A DNA stretch of 64,000 nucleotides, taken from Mucilaginibacter segetis (GTDB taxonomy: Bacteria > Bacteroidota > Bacteroidia > Sphingobacteriales > Sphingobacteriaceae). This document shows positions 46,172-55,949 of this stretch, one piece after another. The notes under the pieces are model-generated. The model saw nothing but the letters and a program-made list of their open reading frames with translations, was not told where the DNA came from and searched no databases. The stretch covers positions 310,001-374,000 of the forward strand of contig NZ_JAEHFW010000003.1 of NCBI RefSeq assembly GCF_016522075.1, written 5' to 3'. The translations under genes were made by a program, and so were the position numbers. Numbering within the stretch: the first letter of the stretch is position 1; every line of letters starts with the position of its first letter.

Positions 46172-46900
46172 ATGCCTATCCCAAACAATGTTATAGCAAC
46201 TGCAGATGATTTCGGGCTGAGTAATTCTGTCAACAAGGCCGTTTTATATAGCTATGAACAAGGGATTATAAACAGTACTTCGCTATTAACCAACACGGCA
46301 GGTTTTAAAGAAGCTGCAGAATTCATAAATCAGTATTCATGCATAAAAAACGTAGGCATACATATTAACCTTGCAGAAGGTAAGCCGCTTACCAACATGA
46401 GCAGAACCTTTTTAGATAACAATGGTCAATGGGATACTGCTAAAATTAACAGCAAGCTTAATTTATATACAAAACAAATGTCTATTGCTTTCGAGAAAGA
46501 AATACATGCACAAATAAATAAGGCTCGCGCAAATAATATTCTGCTCACTCACATCGACTCACATTATCACTTACATACGTTGCCGGGTTTTTATAAATTA
46601 TTTATTAAAACAGCAAAGCATTTTAATTTAAAGCTGCGCCTGGCACAAACTTTCAGAGAAAACAGTTACATCAAATTTTTGTACCGGCAGTACATTAATT
46701 ACATTATTAAAAAAAGCAAATTAAACTATTCTGATAATTTTCAAACTGTTGCTCATTTTTTAACTATAATTAACAATGGCAGGAAGCCCAATGGTAATAT
46801 AGAAATTATGTTGCACCCTGATCTTGATCAGACAGGAAAATTAACCGACCATTTTGACAAGGACACTATGCGAAACTGGTTGATGTTTTTAAAGGCTTGA
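46172..46900 (+). CDS. YdjC/ChbG-family carbohydrate deacetylase
   Basis: 242 aa. VIATADDFGLSNSVNKAVL at the N-terminus has the metal-binding Asp pair, NVGIHINLAEGKPL the first His, and LTHIDSHYHLHTLPGFYKLF the HxDxH-type site; MLHPDLD near the end is also conserved. Family members remove acetyl groups from N-acetylated sugars such as chitooligosaccharides or lipid-linked GlcNAc. No signal peptide, so it acts in the cytoplasm, possibly on the lipid-linked or nucleotide-linked intermediate. First gene of a satellite EPS block on +. Confidence 0.88.
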   Translation: MPIPNNVIATADDFGLSNSVNKAVLYSYEQGIINSTSLLTNTAGFKEAAEFINQYSCIKNVGIHINLAEGKPLTNMSRTFLDNNGQWDTAKINSKLNLYTKQMSIAFEKEIHAQINKARANNILLTHIDSHYHLHTLPGFYKLFIKTAKHFNLKLRLAQTFRENSYIKFLYRQYINYIIKKSKLNYSDNFQTVAHFLTIINNGRKPNGNIEIMLHPDLDQTGKLTDHFDKDTMRNWLMFLKA

Positions 46901-47258
46901 GCAGATATTCGGGATGTAATTATTATTTGATCATAAATAAGAGAAAATTATTGTTAAAACTTTCTTGCAAACGAGTTGCAAAAGTTCTAAAAGAATATTT
47001 ATAAGTAATTTACAATCAGATATTTAATTGTTTGTATTGAATTTAGTTTAATGTTGAAAGATGTTTTATGTATAAAATTTATAATTTTAGCGTTAACGAA
47101 CTATTTCAGCAGTTTTGCATTTAAAATTGTTTAAAAACATCGTATTTAAGTGATATTAAGATTTATAATAGCATTGGCTTTATAAATCTTTAAAACGCTG
47201 ATTGATTTACTGATAATGTTATTGCTTTCTCGCTGATGGGATATTTTTTTGAAATAAA
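46901..47258. other. Intergenic, nothing recognised
   Basis: 358 bases of AT-rich sequence between the deacetylase and the WecG-like gene. TTGCAAA occurs twice close together near 46960-46980. I see no convincing promoter, terminator, RNA gene or short coding frame. Confidence 0.5.
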
Positions 47259-48017
47259 ATGAATAGATACGAAACGTTAAAATTATTTGACTATTCAATT
47301 TATATCTCCAGTTTAGATCGGTTCGATTATACTGAACAAACCCAAAAATGTATTATTAATACCCTTAATCAGTACTCTTATATTATAGCTGAAAAGGACG
47401 AATATTTTAAAAAGGTGTTAGTGGAGTCGGATTTGTTGCTGCCCGACGGAATTGGTATAGTGGGAGCTACTAAAATATTAAAGGGTAGAAAAATAAAAAA
47501 AATAGCCGGCGCAGACCTGCATAAGCATTTGCTTGAGCAACTTAATGCCGTAGCCGGAAGTTGCTTTTATTTAGGCTCCTCTCAGGAAACCTTGGATGGT
47601 ATAAAAAAACGTTTAGCTATTGAATATCCTGCAATCAGGGTTGGAGTTTATTCTCCACCTTTTAAGAAGCAATTTAACGACGATGATAATGACAGGATGA
47701 TAAACGATATTAATGATTTTAATCCTGACGTACTTTTTGTGGGGATGACAGCACCCAAACAGGAAAAATGGGTTTACGCACATAAACACAGACTAAATGT
47801 GAAGGTTATATGTTCTATAGGTGCTGTATTTGATTTTTATTCGGAAACTGTACGCAGGCCCGGTAAGTTTTGGATAAATATGGGCCTGGAGTGGTTTATC
47901 CGCTTAGTACGTGAGCCTATTCATTTATGGAAACGCTACATCCTATATGGGCCGGTTTTTATATATCATGTTTATAAGGAAAAATTATTGATCGTACTTA
48001 ACAAAAATTCAAATTAA
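47259..48017 (+). CDS. WecG/TagA/CpsF-family glycosyltransferase (GT26)
   Basis: 252 aa. The conserved LLPDGIGIVGATKILKG (active Asp), KKIAGADLHKHLLEQL, YLGSSQETLDGIKKRL and VLFVGMTAPKQEKWVY motifs are all present in order, and the C-terminal RLVREPIHLWKRYILYGPVF is the membrane-associating end. GT26 enzymes add ManNAcA, ManNAc or glucose to polyprenyl-diphosphate-linked primers, usually as the second sugar. This implies a lipid-linked glycan beginning with an N-acetylhexosamine or glucose. Confidence 0.92.
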   Translation: MNRYETLKLFDYSIYISSLDRFDYTEQTQKCIINTLNQYSYIIAEKDEYFKKVLVESDLLLPDGIGIVGATKILKGRKIKKIAGADLHKHLLEQLNAVAGSCFYLGSSQETLDGIKKRLAIEYPAIRVGVYSPPFKKQFNDDDNDRMINDINDFNPDVLFVGMTAPKQEKWVYAHKHRLNVKVICSIGAVFDFYSETVRRPGKFWINMGLEWFIRLVREPIHLWKRYILYGPVFIYHVYKEKLLIVLNKNSN

Positions 48018-48061
48018 GTTTGCTGTACGGTTTTAGCCACGGAATTTAAAACCTATAGTTA

Positions 48062-49003
48062 ATGTATAAATTTACAACTGCTTATTTAATAATAGCTGCT
48101 CTGTTATGGGGAATCACTATAGGTCACGTTTATGGCCAAACCAAAAACCATAAAGCAGTAGCCCCCCTAAATCTTGTTGCATTACACGATACTGTTATCT
48201 CCGGTTTAGATATAGCAGGAGATACATCGGCATGTATCACACTTTCTAATTGTTACAACATCATTATTAAAAACAGCACGTTTCACAATTCAATAAAAAA
48301 TGGCTTAAATATTTATAATTGTAGTAATATAACAGTGCAGGGGTGTTATTTTGAAAATGTTGCAACCGGAGTATATGCATTGGAGAGCCAGGGAATAAAT
48401 ATCAGTTATAACCAGTTTAAAAACATGCGCGGACCATTTCCGCGAGGGCAATTTGTACAGTTTGATGACGTTAGCGGCAGTAATAATCGGGTAAATTATA
48501 ACAGCGGGGAAAATTTCCCCGGTAAAAGCGACCCGCAGGATGCTATAAATATGTTTAAAACAAACGGTACTTTCTATGATCCTGTACAAATAGTAGGTAA
48601 CCGTATACGTGGTGGCGGCCCCAGTAAGTATGGCGGCGGTATTATGCTGGGTGATAACGGAGGATCCTACCTTACCGCGAGTGATAATATTTTGGTCGAT
48701 CCAGGGCAATACGGTATGGCCATTGCAGGTGGCACTAACATAAAAATAATAAATAATACCATATATGCTAAACAACAGCCTTTTACTAATGTTGGGATAT
48801 ACATCTGGAATCAAAGCAAATACGTATGTGCCTTAAATACTATTAGCGGTAATAAAGTAAACTGGACCAAAGCTGACGGAGAAATCTTCAGTAACTGGAA
48901 TAACGGAAATTGCGGATCGGTAATCGGCTGGGATAATAATAATTGGAAAGCCCGTATTGGCCCCTCAATTTTGCCTGATCAACTTTTAATCAATACACCA
49001 TAG
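48062..49003 (+). CDS. Secreted right-handed parallel beta-helix protein
   Basis: 313 aa with a signal peptide (cleavage likely near VYGQ, about residue 29) and a beta-helix of Asn-rich repeats: NCYNIIIKNSTF, NCSNITVQGCYF, SQGINISYNQF, GTNIKIINNTIY and others through residue 270. Such folds serve as polysaccharide lyases, epimerases or binding proteins; no catalytic motif can be named. Its place among EPS genes suggests a role in trimming, modifying or binding the exported polymer. Confidence 0.8.
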   Translation: MYKFTTAYLIIAALLWGITIGHVYGQTKNHKAVAPLNLVALHDTVISGLDIAGDTSACITLSNCYNIIIKNSTFHNSIKNGLNIYNCSNITVQGCYFENVATGVYALESQGINISYNQFKNMRGPFPRGQFVQFDDVSGSNNRVNYNSGENFPGKSDPQDAINMFKTNGTFYDPVQIVGNRIRGGGPSKYGGGIMLGDNGGSYLTASDNILVDPGQYGMAIAGGTNIKIINNTIYAKQQPFTNVGIYIWNQSKYVCALNTISGNKVNWTKADGEIFSNWNNGNCGSVIGWDNNNWKARIGPSILPDQLLINTP

Positions 49004-49153
49004 CTGATAAAAAATTTAGTGTTGATTGAATTTTAACAATAAATACTGATTATTATTGTATAATGCGCCTGTACAAACTCATAAATTTATAAAAGTATGA
49101 GTAAACGTAATATGTTTTATGCTGATCAGTAAAATATTAATTATAGAATATAG

Positions 49154-50515
49154 ATGCTGTCCTTCTTAAAAAATAAAGTACAAACCTTTTGGACAGTAGG
49201 CAGCGAGCGGACACTTAAAATAAAGAGGAATATAATTTATACTTTTTTAATAAAGGGAATAAGTGTATTTATTGGCTTTATGTTAATACCGCTTACTATC
49301 GATTATTTAAATCCGGTTCAAAATGGTATATGGATAACTATAGCATCCCTGGTATCATGGATAAACACATTTGATATAGGGCTTAGTAACGGGTTGCGCA
49401 ACAGGCTGGCCCACTCACTTGCGCTTGGCGATAAAACTAATATGAAAAAAGATATTAGTACTACTTATGCCCTGCTTTTTATTATAGCATCGGTAACATT
49501 TATACTGTTCTTTAGTATAGGCTCTCTATTTAACTGGAACGATCTTTTAAAAGTGCCCCTGTCAGTAAAGCTTAATATATGGCCGGTAATTATACTTACG
49601 CTTGGTTTCTTTTGCGTGCAATTTATACTGCAACCTATAAATAGTGTACTTATTGCTACGCACCAACCCTTTAAATCGTCATTAATATTGTTATTGGGGC
49701 AGGCGCTTACCTATATTCTTATTTATGTACTCTCGGCATTCACTAAGGGCAATTTGTTCATTTTAGTATTTATAGCCGCCGGTTCGCCGGTTTTGGTACT
49801 TGCTTTAGCCAATATATACTTATACAATACTTCACTTAAAAAAATATCGCCACGAGTAAACGCCGTGTTGGTTAATAATGCCAAAAGTCTGCTTAACATT
49901 GGCGGAGCTTTCTTTTTAATTCAAATAGGCGCGCTTGTGCTCTATGAAACTGATAATATACTTATCACACGTATGCTTGGACCCGGATCGGTTACTACAT
50001 TTAACATCCCCTTTAAGTATTTTTCTATTATCAGTATTATTTTTTATATTATTATCACACCTTACTGGAGTGCTTTTACCGATGCATATGCGCGCCGCGA
50101 TTTTGAATGGATAAAGTCGTCTTTGAACAAAATGCGCCTGCTTTGGGTGTATGTTTCTGCATTTGCTGTCCTGCTTTATTTTTTTTCGGGGTTTTTTTAT
50201 AAGATATGGATACATGAGTTAGTAACGGTGCCCGATATACTGTCGCTCTCCATGGCTATATACAGCATCCTGCAAACATGGATGGTTATACACGCCTATC
50301 TGCTTAACGGTATAGGTAAGTTAAGGATACAGCTTATAATGGTGCTGTTTACAGGAGTAATGAATATTCCGTTATCCATATGGCTTATCAATAATGTGGG
50401 AATATCAGGCGCTGTATGGGCCAACATTATCACCATGATCATCATGAACATATTTATTACTTACCAGTGCAAGCTTATTGTAGAGCGCAGGGCCACAGGT
50501 ATATGGTATAGGTAA
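49154..50515 (+). CDS. Polysaccharide flippase (Wzx-like), second copy
   Basis: 453 aa polytopic membrane protein with about twelve to fourteen spans. IDYLNPVQNGIWITIASLVSW and FDIGLSNGLRNRLAHSLA in the first 90 residues are characteristic of MOP/Wzx flippases in Bacteroidota, including the conserved G-x-N-x-L-R. Likely moves the lipid-linked unit made with the WecG-like enzyme. Second flippase besides 33920-35371. It ends the EPS part of the window. Confidence 0.88.
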   Translation: MLSFLKNKVQTFWTVGSERTLKIKRNIIYTFLIKGISVFIGFMLIPLTIDYLNPVQNGIWITIASLVSWINTFDIGLSNGLRNRLAHSLALGDKTNMKKDISTTYALLFIIASVTFILFFSIGSLFNWNDLLKVPLSVKLNIWPVIILTLGFFCVQFILQPINSVLIATHQPFKSSLILLLGQALTYILIYVLSAFTKGNLFILVFIAAGSPVLVLALANIYLYNTSLKKISPRVNAVLVNNAKSLLNIGGAFFLIQIGALVLYETDNILITRMLGPGSVTTFNIPFKYFSIISIIFYIIITPYWSAFTDAYARRDFEWIKSSLNKMRLLWVYVSAFAVLLYFFSGFFYKIWIHELVTVPDILSLSMAIYSILQTWMVIHAYLLNGIGKLRIQLIMVLFTGVMNIPLSIWLINNVGISGAVWANIITMIIMNIFITYQCKLIVERRATGIWYR

Positions 50516-50531
50516 CAGTTTTAATACACCC

Positions 50532-50561
50532 TTTGCTGCTGTTTATAATTTTATAACTTTG
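50532..50561 (+). promoter_or_regulatory. Bacteroidota-type promoter for the 50599 gene
   Basis: TTTG at 50532-50535 and TAACTTTG at 50554-50561 are separated by 18 bases, matching the -33 TTTG and -7 TAnnTTTG consensus of the phylum. Transcription should begin near 50568, about 30 bases before the ATG. This is the best complete promoter in the window. Confidence 0.65.
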
Positions 50562-50598
50562 GTATAACCAATAATAAACCACTTATAAATAATTTTTC

Positions 50599-51540
50599 AT
50601 GAAAAAGCAGCACTTAACCCGGCGACAGTTTATTAGCGGAGGAGCCATTGCCGCAACCAGCCTTTTGTTTTTATCGCGCTCGTCTTTTGCAAGCGCATTG
50701 CTGAGTAACACGGCAAAACCCAATTCGGTGATTAATGGTGTGCAGATAGGCGTTATCACCTACTCCTTCCGTAGTATGCCGGGCACGGCCGAAGATCTGC
50801 TTAAATATTGTTTAGATTGTAATATAAACGCCATTGAGTTGATGGGCGATGCAGCGGAGGCATATGCAGGGGCGCCCAAGCGTGAAAGCAGCCAAAACTG
50901 GAATGAATATGCGCCCATATTAGCCGAGTGGCGCAGCAAAGCGCCAATGGATAAGTTTAAGCAATTGCGCAAAATGTATAACGATGCAGGGGTAACCATT
51001 TACGCCTGGAAACCTAATGCCCTTGGTAAACGAAACACCGATGCAGAGATAGACTACGCCTTTAACGCGGGCAAAGCTTTAGGCGTGAGCCATGTTACGG
51101 TGGAGTTGCCTAATGATGATGAGCAAACCATGCGGTTAGGTACCATTGCCGCCAAACATAAAATGCTGGTAGGCTACCACGCCCATACACAGGCTACCCC
51201 AACGCTTTGGGATACCGCCCTTAGCCAATCAAAATATAATGCTATCAATTTAGACATAGGCCATTATGTGGCGGGTACCAGCAGCAGCCCCATACCTTTC
51301 ATTGAAAAATATCACGACCGTATTACCAGTATGCACCTTAAGGATCGTAAATTTAATAACGGCCCTAACGCACCATGGGGCGAAGGTGATACGCCGATTA
51401 AAGAGGTATTGGAACTGATAAAAAAGAACCATTACAAATTTCCGGCTACTATAGAGCTGGAATACAATATACCGGCCGGCTCTGATGCCGTAACCGAAGT
51501 AAAGAAATGCCGCGCCTATGCCGCAGAAGCACTGGCGTAA
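50599..51540 (+). CDS. Sugar phosphate isomerase/epimerase-like protein, Tat signal
   Basis: 313 aa xylose-isomerase-like TIM-barrel protein. It starts with a twin-arginine signal (LTRRQFISGGAIAATSLLFL), so the folded protein is exported. The barrel has IGVITYSFRSMPG, NINAIELMGD, VGYHAHTQ, NLDIGHYVAGT and TSMHLKDRKF with ATIELEYN, giving the metal-binding Glu, His and Asp positions. Family members act on sugars or inositol derivatives, often 3-keto-glucosides in Bacteroidota. Single-gene unit by position. Confidence 0.88.
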   Translation: MKKQHLTRRQFISGGAIAATSLLFLSRSSFASALLSNTAKPNSVINGVQIGVITYSFRSMPGTAEDLLKYCLDCNINAIELMGDAAEAYAGAPKRESSQNWNEYAPILAEWRSKAPMDKFKQLRKMYNDAGVTIYAWKPNALGKRNTDAEIDYAFNAGKALGVSHVTVELPNDDEQTMRLGTIAAKHKMLVGYHAHTQATPTLWDTALSQSKYNAINLDIGHYVAGTSSSPIPFIEKYHDRITSMHLKDRKFNNGPNAPWGEGDTPIKEVLELIKKNHYKFPATIELEYNIPAGSDAVTEVKKCRAYAAEALA

Positions 51541-51655
51541 AGAATTTAGGCAGACTAAAGAGATACATTACGAGCATAGCGCTAAATAGCATAAGCGGTA
51601 TGCTTGTAATATTTATTATAATCGTACTTTAGATAGCTTAAACCTAAATTATTAT

Positions 51656-54028
51656 ATGGAATTTATTTATGTGGTGCTTTTGCTGGTAATTATTTATCTG
51701 CTGATCACTAATAAAAATGCCAATAACGAGAAAATTGCAGGACTGGAGTACAGGTTATTTGAACTTCAAAAACTGATCCGGCAAATTACGCTAATCAATC
51801 CTACGGAGAAAACCACCAAGAGCGAACCTATTACTGACCCCGAAGAGGCACCAAAGCCTGAGCCGGTGATTTCTCCGGTTATAAAACCACCCGCCCCAAT
51901 TATAATTAAGCCGAAAAGTGCAACGCACCATGATGATATAGCGAATACGCAAAAATCATTGCACCATATAGATAAGCCATCAGGTGAGCCTTTATTTGAG
52001 AAACAAGAACGGAAGCTTTCTTTTTTTGAACAGTATCCTGATCTGGAGAAGTTTATTGGCGAAAATCTGGTTAATAAAATCGGCATAGCCATATTGGTAT
52101 TAGCTATCGGCTTTTTTGTAAAATATGCCATTGATAATAACTGGGTTGGCCCGGTGGGCAGAGTTAGCATAGGTGTAATTTGCGGCGGTATATTAATTGG
52201 TATTGCCCATAGGTTACGGAATAGCTATCGCGCCTTTAGCTCTGTACTGGTAGGCGGGGGGCTTGCTGTGTTATATTTTACCATAACATTAGCCTATCAT
52301 CAGTTTCATCTTTTTAATCAAACGGCTTCATTTATAATCCTTATCGTAATAACTGCATTCGCTGTTGTTTTGTCGCTATTGTATAATAAACAGGAACTTG
52401 CCGTAATAGCATTGGTAGGCGGCCTTTTAAGTCCGTTTTTAGTAAGCAGCGATCAGGCCAATTACATCGCATTCTTTACCTACCTGGTTATATTAAACGC
52501 GGGATTGTTGGTTATTGCCTACAACAAATCATGGCGTATACTTAATGCAACTGCATTCGGGCTAACTGCAATTGTGTTTTTAGCCACTTTAACTACGTTA
52601 ACTGAGTCAACCTATTCAACAGGGTTTTGGTATGCAGGGATATTGTATTTAATGTTTTTCAGCATAAATGTTGCTAATAATATTAAAGAGAACAAGAAGT
52701 TTATTGCAAGCGATTTTACAATCTTGCTTGTTAACACGGGCCTGTATTTTGCCCTAGGGTTGTATTTGTTAAGTGCGATGCATCAACACCAAATGCGTGG
52801 TTTATTCTCTGCCGCGCTGGCCGTTATAAACCTAATATTATCATTTCTGTTATTCAGGAATAAAAAGGCAGATAATAATATTCTTTATTTGCTTATTGGT
52901 ATCACACTTACTTTTATATCCTTAACTGCACCTATACAACTTAACGGACATTATATTACGCTGTTTTGGGCCGCGGAAACCGTACTGCTTTATTGGCTTT
53001 ATTTAAAATCCAATATCCGGTTAATGAAACTCACCTCGTTAATTGTTGCGGGTGCCATGCTGATAAGCCTGATGTTGGATTGGGTGAATTTATATGGATC
53101 ATCATATTTAACGCTAACTATTATTGCTAATAAGGGTTTTATTACTACCGTAGTAGCTGCTTTGAGCTTTTATCTGCTCAGTAGATTGGTGGAGCAAGAT
53201 AGTAGCCAACCCGTTTATGGGATTTCCCTGCCGCCAACTGTTTTTAAATATATTGCCTTTATATTCTTCTTTTTAAGCGGATTGCTGGAGGTTAACCATC
53301 AATTCTCTAACCGCTATCCTAACATTGATCTAAACGTAGTTTATATAATGATGTATATACCGGCATTTATATTTTCCTTTTATATTTTAACAAAGCGGAT
53401 AAAGAACTTGCAGTTTATGTGGCCGGTAGCTGCTGGAGTTATGGCTATTTGCATAATTGTATACTTGTTTGCGATGCCTGTTTTATTTAATGTGCAATAC
53501 AATATTCTTATTGAACATAAGGTATCTGTAATGCATTTTGCAGCACATTGGCTGGGTGCCATTTTTATAAGTATGTTATTTTATCAGTTAATAAGCCTGT
53601 GCCGTAGTAATATTGATGAAGCTATGCGGCCTGCCCTTAGTTGGATACTCGCCGGCGCTGTAGTATTATTTTTAAGTTTGGAAGTAAGCCTTGTATGCAA
53701 TATGCTTTTCTATAAACCGGGTATTGCACTTAGCAATATACAAACGGTATACATAAAGGTTGGCTTACCTATATTGTGGGGACTATCATCCTTCGCGTTT
53801 ATGATATTGGGCATGCGTGGTAAGGTGCGTACTTTACGTATCATCTCCTTAACCCTGTTTACCATAACACTTGTTAAATTATTTGTATTTGATATACGCG
53901 GTATTCCGCCTGCCGGTAAAATAGCAGCGTTTTTTAGTTTGGGGGTGCTGCTGCTCATCGTTTCTTTTATGTATCAAAAAGTGAAAAAAATAATTGTTAG
54001 TGATGAAATTAAAAAGAACGATGAATAA
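51656..54028 (+). CDS. DUF2339 membrane protein
   Basis: 790 aa. One N-terminal span is followed by a coiled-coil and Pro/Lys-rich region (about residues 25-120), then some twenty or more hydrophobic spans to the end, the layout of DUF2339 proteins. FIGENLVNKIGIAILVLAIGFFVKYAIDNNW near residue 130-165 is the family signature (no single quoted motif is needed to see it). Function unknown. Its 3' end overlaps the start of a DUF3999 gene, a pairing also known in other bacteria. Confidence 0.88.
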   Translation: MEFIYVVLLLVIIYLLITNKNANNEKIAGLEYRLFELQKLIRQITLINPTEKTTKSEPITDPEEAPKPEPVISPVIKPPAPIIIKPKSATHHDDIANTQKSLHHIDKPSGEPLFEKQERKLSFFEQYPDLEKFIGENLVNKIGIAILVLAIGFFVKYAIDNNWVGPVGRVSIGVICGGILIGIAHRLRNSYRAFSSVLVGGGLAVLYFTITLAYHQFHLFNQTASFIILIVITAFAVVLSLLYNKQELAVIALVGGLLSPFLVSSDQANYIAFFTYLVILNAGLLVIAYNKSWRILNATAFGLTAIVFLATLTTLTESTYSTGFWYAGILYLMFFSINVANNIKENKKFIASDFTILLVNTGLYFALGLYLLSAMHQHQMRGLFSAALAVINLILSFLLFRNKKADNNILYLLIGITLTFISLTAPIQLNGHYITLFWAAETVLLYWLYLKSNIRLMKLTSLIVAGAMLISLMLDWVNLYGSSYLTLTIIANKGFITTVVAALSFYLLSRLVEQDSSQPVYGISLPPTVFKYIAFIFFFLSGLLEVNHQFSNRYPNIDLNVVYIMMYIPAFIFSFYILTKRIKNLQFMWPVAAGVMAICIIVYLFAMPVLFNVQYNILIEHKVSVMHFAAHWLGAIFISMLFYQLISLCRSNIDEAMRPALSWILAGAVVLFLSLEVSLVCNMLFYKPGIALSNIQTVYIKVGLPILWGLSSFAFMILGMRGKVRTLRIISLTLFTITLVKLFVFDIRGIPPAGKIAAFFSLGVLLLIVSFMYQKVKKIIVSDEIKKNDE

Positions 54029-55235
54029 ACTACTATTAACGTTGGTTATTGTTTTAAATAGCATAAATGTAGTTTTCGCACAGCATACTTTTAAATACCG
54101 GGCAGTATTGCCTAAGCCGGATACTGCTGGTTTTTACCAAATAAATTTACCGCCTGCTGTAATTGCAAAAAGTAAATATGATCTGTCCGACTTAAGGATA
54201 CTTGACGGGCAGGGAAAATTTGTTCCGTATGTGTTTGGTGATTTACTAAAGCGTAATTATCGCGATAGTTTTATTTCTTTTCCACAAATAGTACCTGCAT
54301 CGCAACCGGATACGGTGACTACCTATATAGCTGAGAATAAGTTGCGCTCCACCATTAACGGGCTTATACTGAAGATGCGTAATACAAGCGTTCAGCGTAT
54401 GGTTAGTGTGCTGGGCAGCGATGACATGACCAGGTGGTACGCCATAACCGAAGATGCTCAACTTGGCAGTGCAGTACCAGGCAATAACGCTGATGGGAAT
54501 TATGAGCAGTTATTGAATTTTCCTGCCAGCACCTATCATTATTTTAAGATACAGGTAAATAACAGGCAAAAGGCACCTGTAGCTATTTTAGAAGCAGGCA
54601 TATATAAACTTCAACAAGTAAATCCCGAATATACCGCCTTAAAAGGGCTAACCTTTACCCAAAAGGATAGTGGCAATATCAGTAGCGTTCATATTCGTTT
54701 AAGTAATGCCTATACCATTAATAAAATACATTTTGATATAGCAGTAACTAAATTCTTTAAACGTGCTATTGCTATTTATGCGGTTGAAAATCAAAATCGC
54801 ACGTTTTTGGGCGATACAGTAATCAGTTCTGCAGGCGGTAATGATTTGTACTTTTCTGCCCGTGCCAAACAGATAGAATTAGAGATACAAAATGAAGATA
54901 ACCCGCCACTAGCTTTTGAAAATATAACTGCCTATCAGTTAAATCAATCTTTAGTTGCCTATTTGAACAAAGCCGATACCTACCAGCTTTTATTTGGTGA
55001 TAGTACAGCTATGAAACCATTTTACGATCTTGGGTATTTTGCAGACAGTCTGCACTTGCAGATACCCTTGCTAACTACCGGAAAAATTACTCCTAATCCG
55101 TTATATCAAAGAAAAATTGCGGATAGCGAACAGCATGTTCCCAAATGGTTAATATGGGCAGCAATTTTGATAGTGGTAACAATCCTTGCTGTGCTTACCT
55201 ATAAGCTTACAAAAGAAATAGGTAAAAGGGAGTGA
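54003..55235 (+). CDS. DUF3999 protein
   Basis: 410 aa from the ATG at 54003; ATG 54021 (MNKLLLTLVIVLNS) is an equally good start, and an upstream TTG at 53994 is less likely. Signal peptide ending near VVFAQ, then beta-rich domains with YDLSDLRILDGQGKFVPYVF, a late periplasmic region and a single C-terminal span (WLIWAAILIVVTILAVLTY). The fold suggests a periplasmic sensor or assembly protein. It overlaps DUF2339, so they probably act as a pair in the envelope. Confidence 0.82.
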   Translation: MKLKRTMNKLLLTLVIVLNSINVVFAQHTFKYRAVLPKPDTAGFYQINLPPAVIAKSKYDLSDLRILDGQGKFVPYVFGDLLKRNYRDSFISFPQIVPASQPDTVTTYIAENKLRSTINGLILKMRNTSVQRMVSVLGSDDMTRWYAITEDAQLGSAVPGNNADGNYEQLLNFPASTYHYFKIQVNNRQKAPVAILEAGIYKLQQVNPEYTALKGLTFTQKDSGNISSVHIRLSNAYTINKIHFDIAVTKFFKRAIAIYAVENQNRTFLGDTVISSAGGNDLYFSARAKQIELEIQNEDNPPLAFENITAYQLNQSLVAYLNKADTYQLLFGDSTAMKPFYDLGYFADSLHLQIPLLTTGKITPNPLYQRKIADSEQHVPKWLIWAAILIVVTILAVLTYKLTKEIGKRE

Positions 55236-55286
55236 GGCAGCGTGCTAAACTTCCTTTGTAAGGACCGAATATTTTTTAAAATATCA

Positions 55287-55318
55287 TTTGCAGATATCAA
55301 ATTAATTATGTTGCTTTG
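55287..55318 (+). promoter_or_regulatory. Promoter of the membrane protein-regulator operon
   Basis: TTTG at 55287-55290 and TTGCTTTG at 55311-55318 are spaced by 20 bases; the second is one base off TAnnTTTG. The -7 element is the left half of a palindrome, so an operator overlaps the promoter. Confidence 0.5.
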
Positions 55319-55328
55319 AAACACAAAG
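55314..55328. promoter_or_regulatory. Palindromic operator candidate, site A
   Basis: CTTTG (55314-55318) and CAAAG (55324-55328) are inverted arms around 5 bases; TACTTTATA follows. It ends 9 bases before the ATG of the 55338 gene. A near-copy, with the same spacing and the same TACTTT tail, is present before the XrtN operon (site B). Confidence 0.6.
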
Positions 55329-55337
55329 TACTTTATA

Positions 55338-55949
55338 ATGGAAGATAAAGATTTATACGCTGAGATCGCCTCCATCCGCAGCATAATGGAGCGCTCAACC
55401 AAGTTCATATCGCTCAGCGGTTTGTCTGGTGTTATGGCCGGAATTTATGCGCTGATAGGGGCAGGGTTAGCCTACAAGCTTATTTATACCGGCGAGCCAC
55501 AGGTAGTTTATGTGCGCTATAACGACCCACTTGTGGTACAGTTGTTTTTAATAGCATGTGCGGTATTGGTATGCTCCATTGGTACAGGCGTCTGGCTTAC
55601 TGTGCGCAAGGCGGCAAAAAAAGGTGAAAGTGTTTGGAACCAAAGCAGCCAGATGCTGTTGAAGAACGGGGCTTTACCTTTATTAACCGGAGGTTGTTTT
55701 GTTTTATTATTATTGTGCCGCGGTTATTACGGAGTTATATCGCCGGGATGCCTTATATTTTATGGTTTGGCATTAGTTGCCGCCAGTCGTTACACTTACG
55801 GGGATGTAAAATGGCTGGGCCTGTGTGACATAGGATTGGGCCTGCTGGCTACCCTGTTGCCGGGCTATGGTTTGCTTTTTTGGGCATTAGGCTTTGGAGT
55901 GCTGCATATTTTATATGGTACTATTATGCATTTTAAATACGACAGGTGA
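55338..55949 (+). CDS. Four-span membrane protein of unknown function
   Basis: 203 aa, unrecognised. The first 30 residues are charged (MEDKDLYAEIASIRSIMERS) and four to six hydrophobic spans follow, with LTGGCFVLLLLCRGYYG and GYGLLFWALGFGVLHI. It is followed by a winged-helix regulator whose GTG start overlaps its TGA stop, a common two-gene arrangement in Bacteroidota. The membrane protein may sense an envelope state and signal to the regulator, but this is only suggested by the coupling. Confidence 0.75.
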   Translation: MEDKDLYAEIASIRSIMERSTKFISLSGLSGVMAGIYALIGAGLAYKLIYTGEPQVVYVRYNDPLVVQLFLIACAVLVCSIGTGVWLTVRKAAKKGESVWNQSSQMLLKNGALPLLTGGCFVLLLLCRGYYGVISPGCLIFYGLALVAASRYTYGDVKWLGLCDIGLGLLATLLPGYGLLFWALGFGVLHILYGTIMHFKYDR

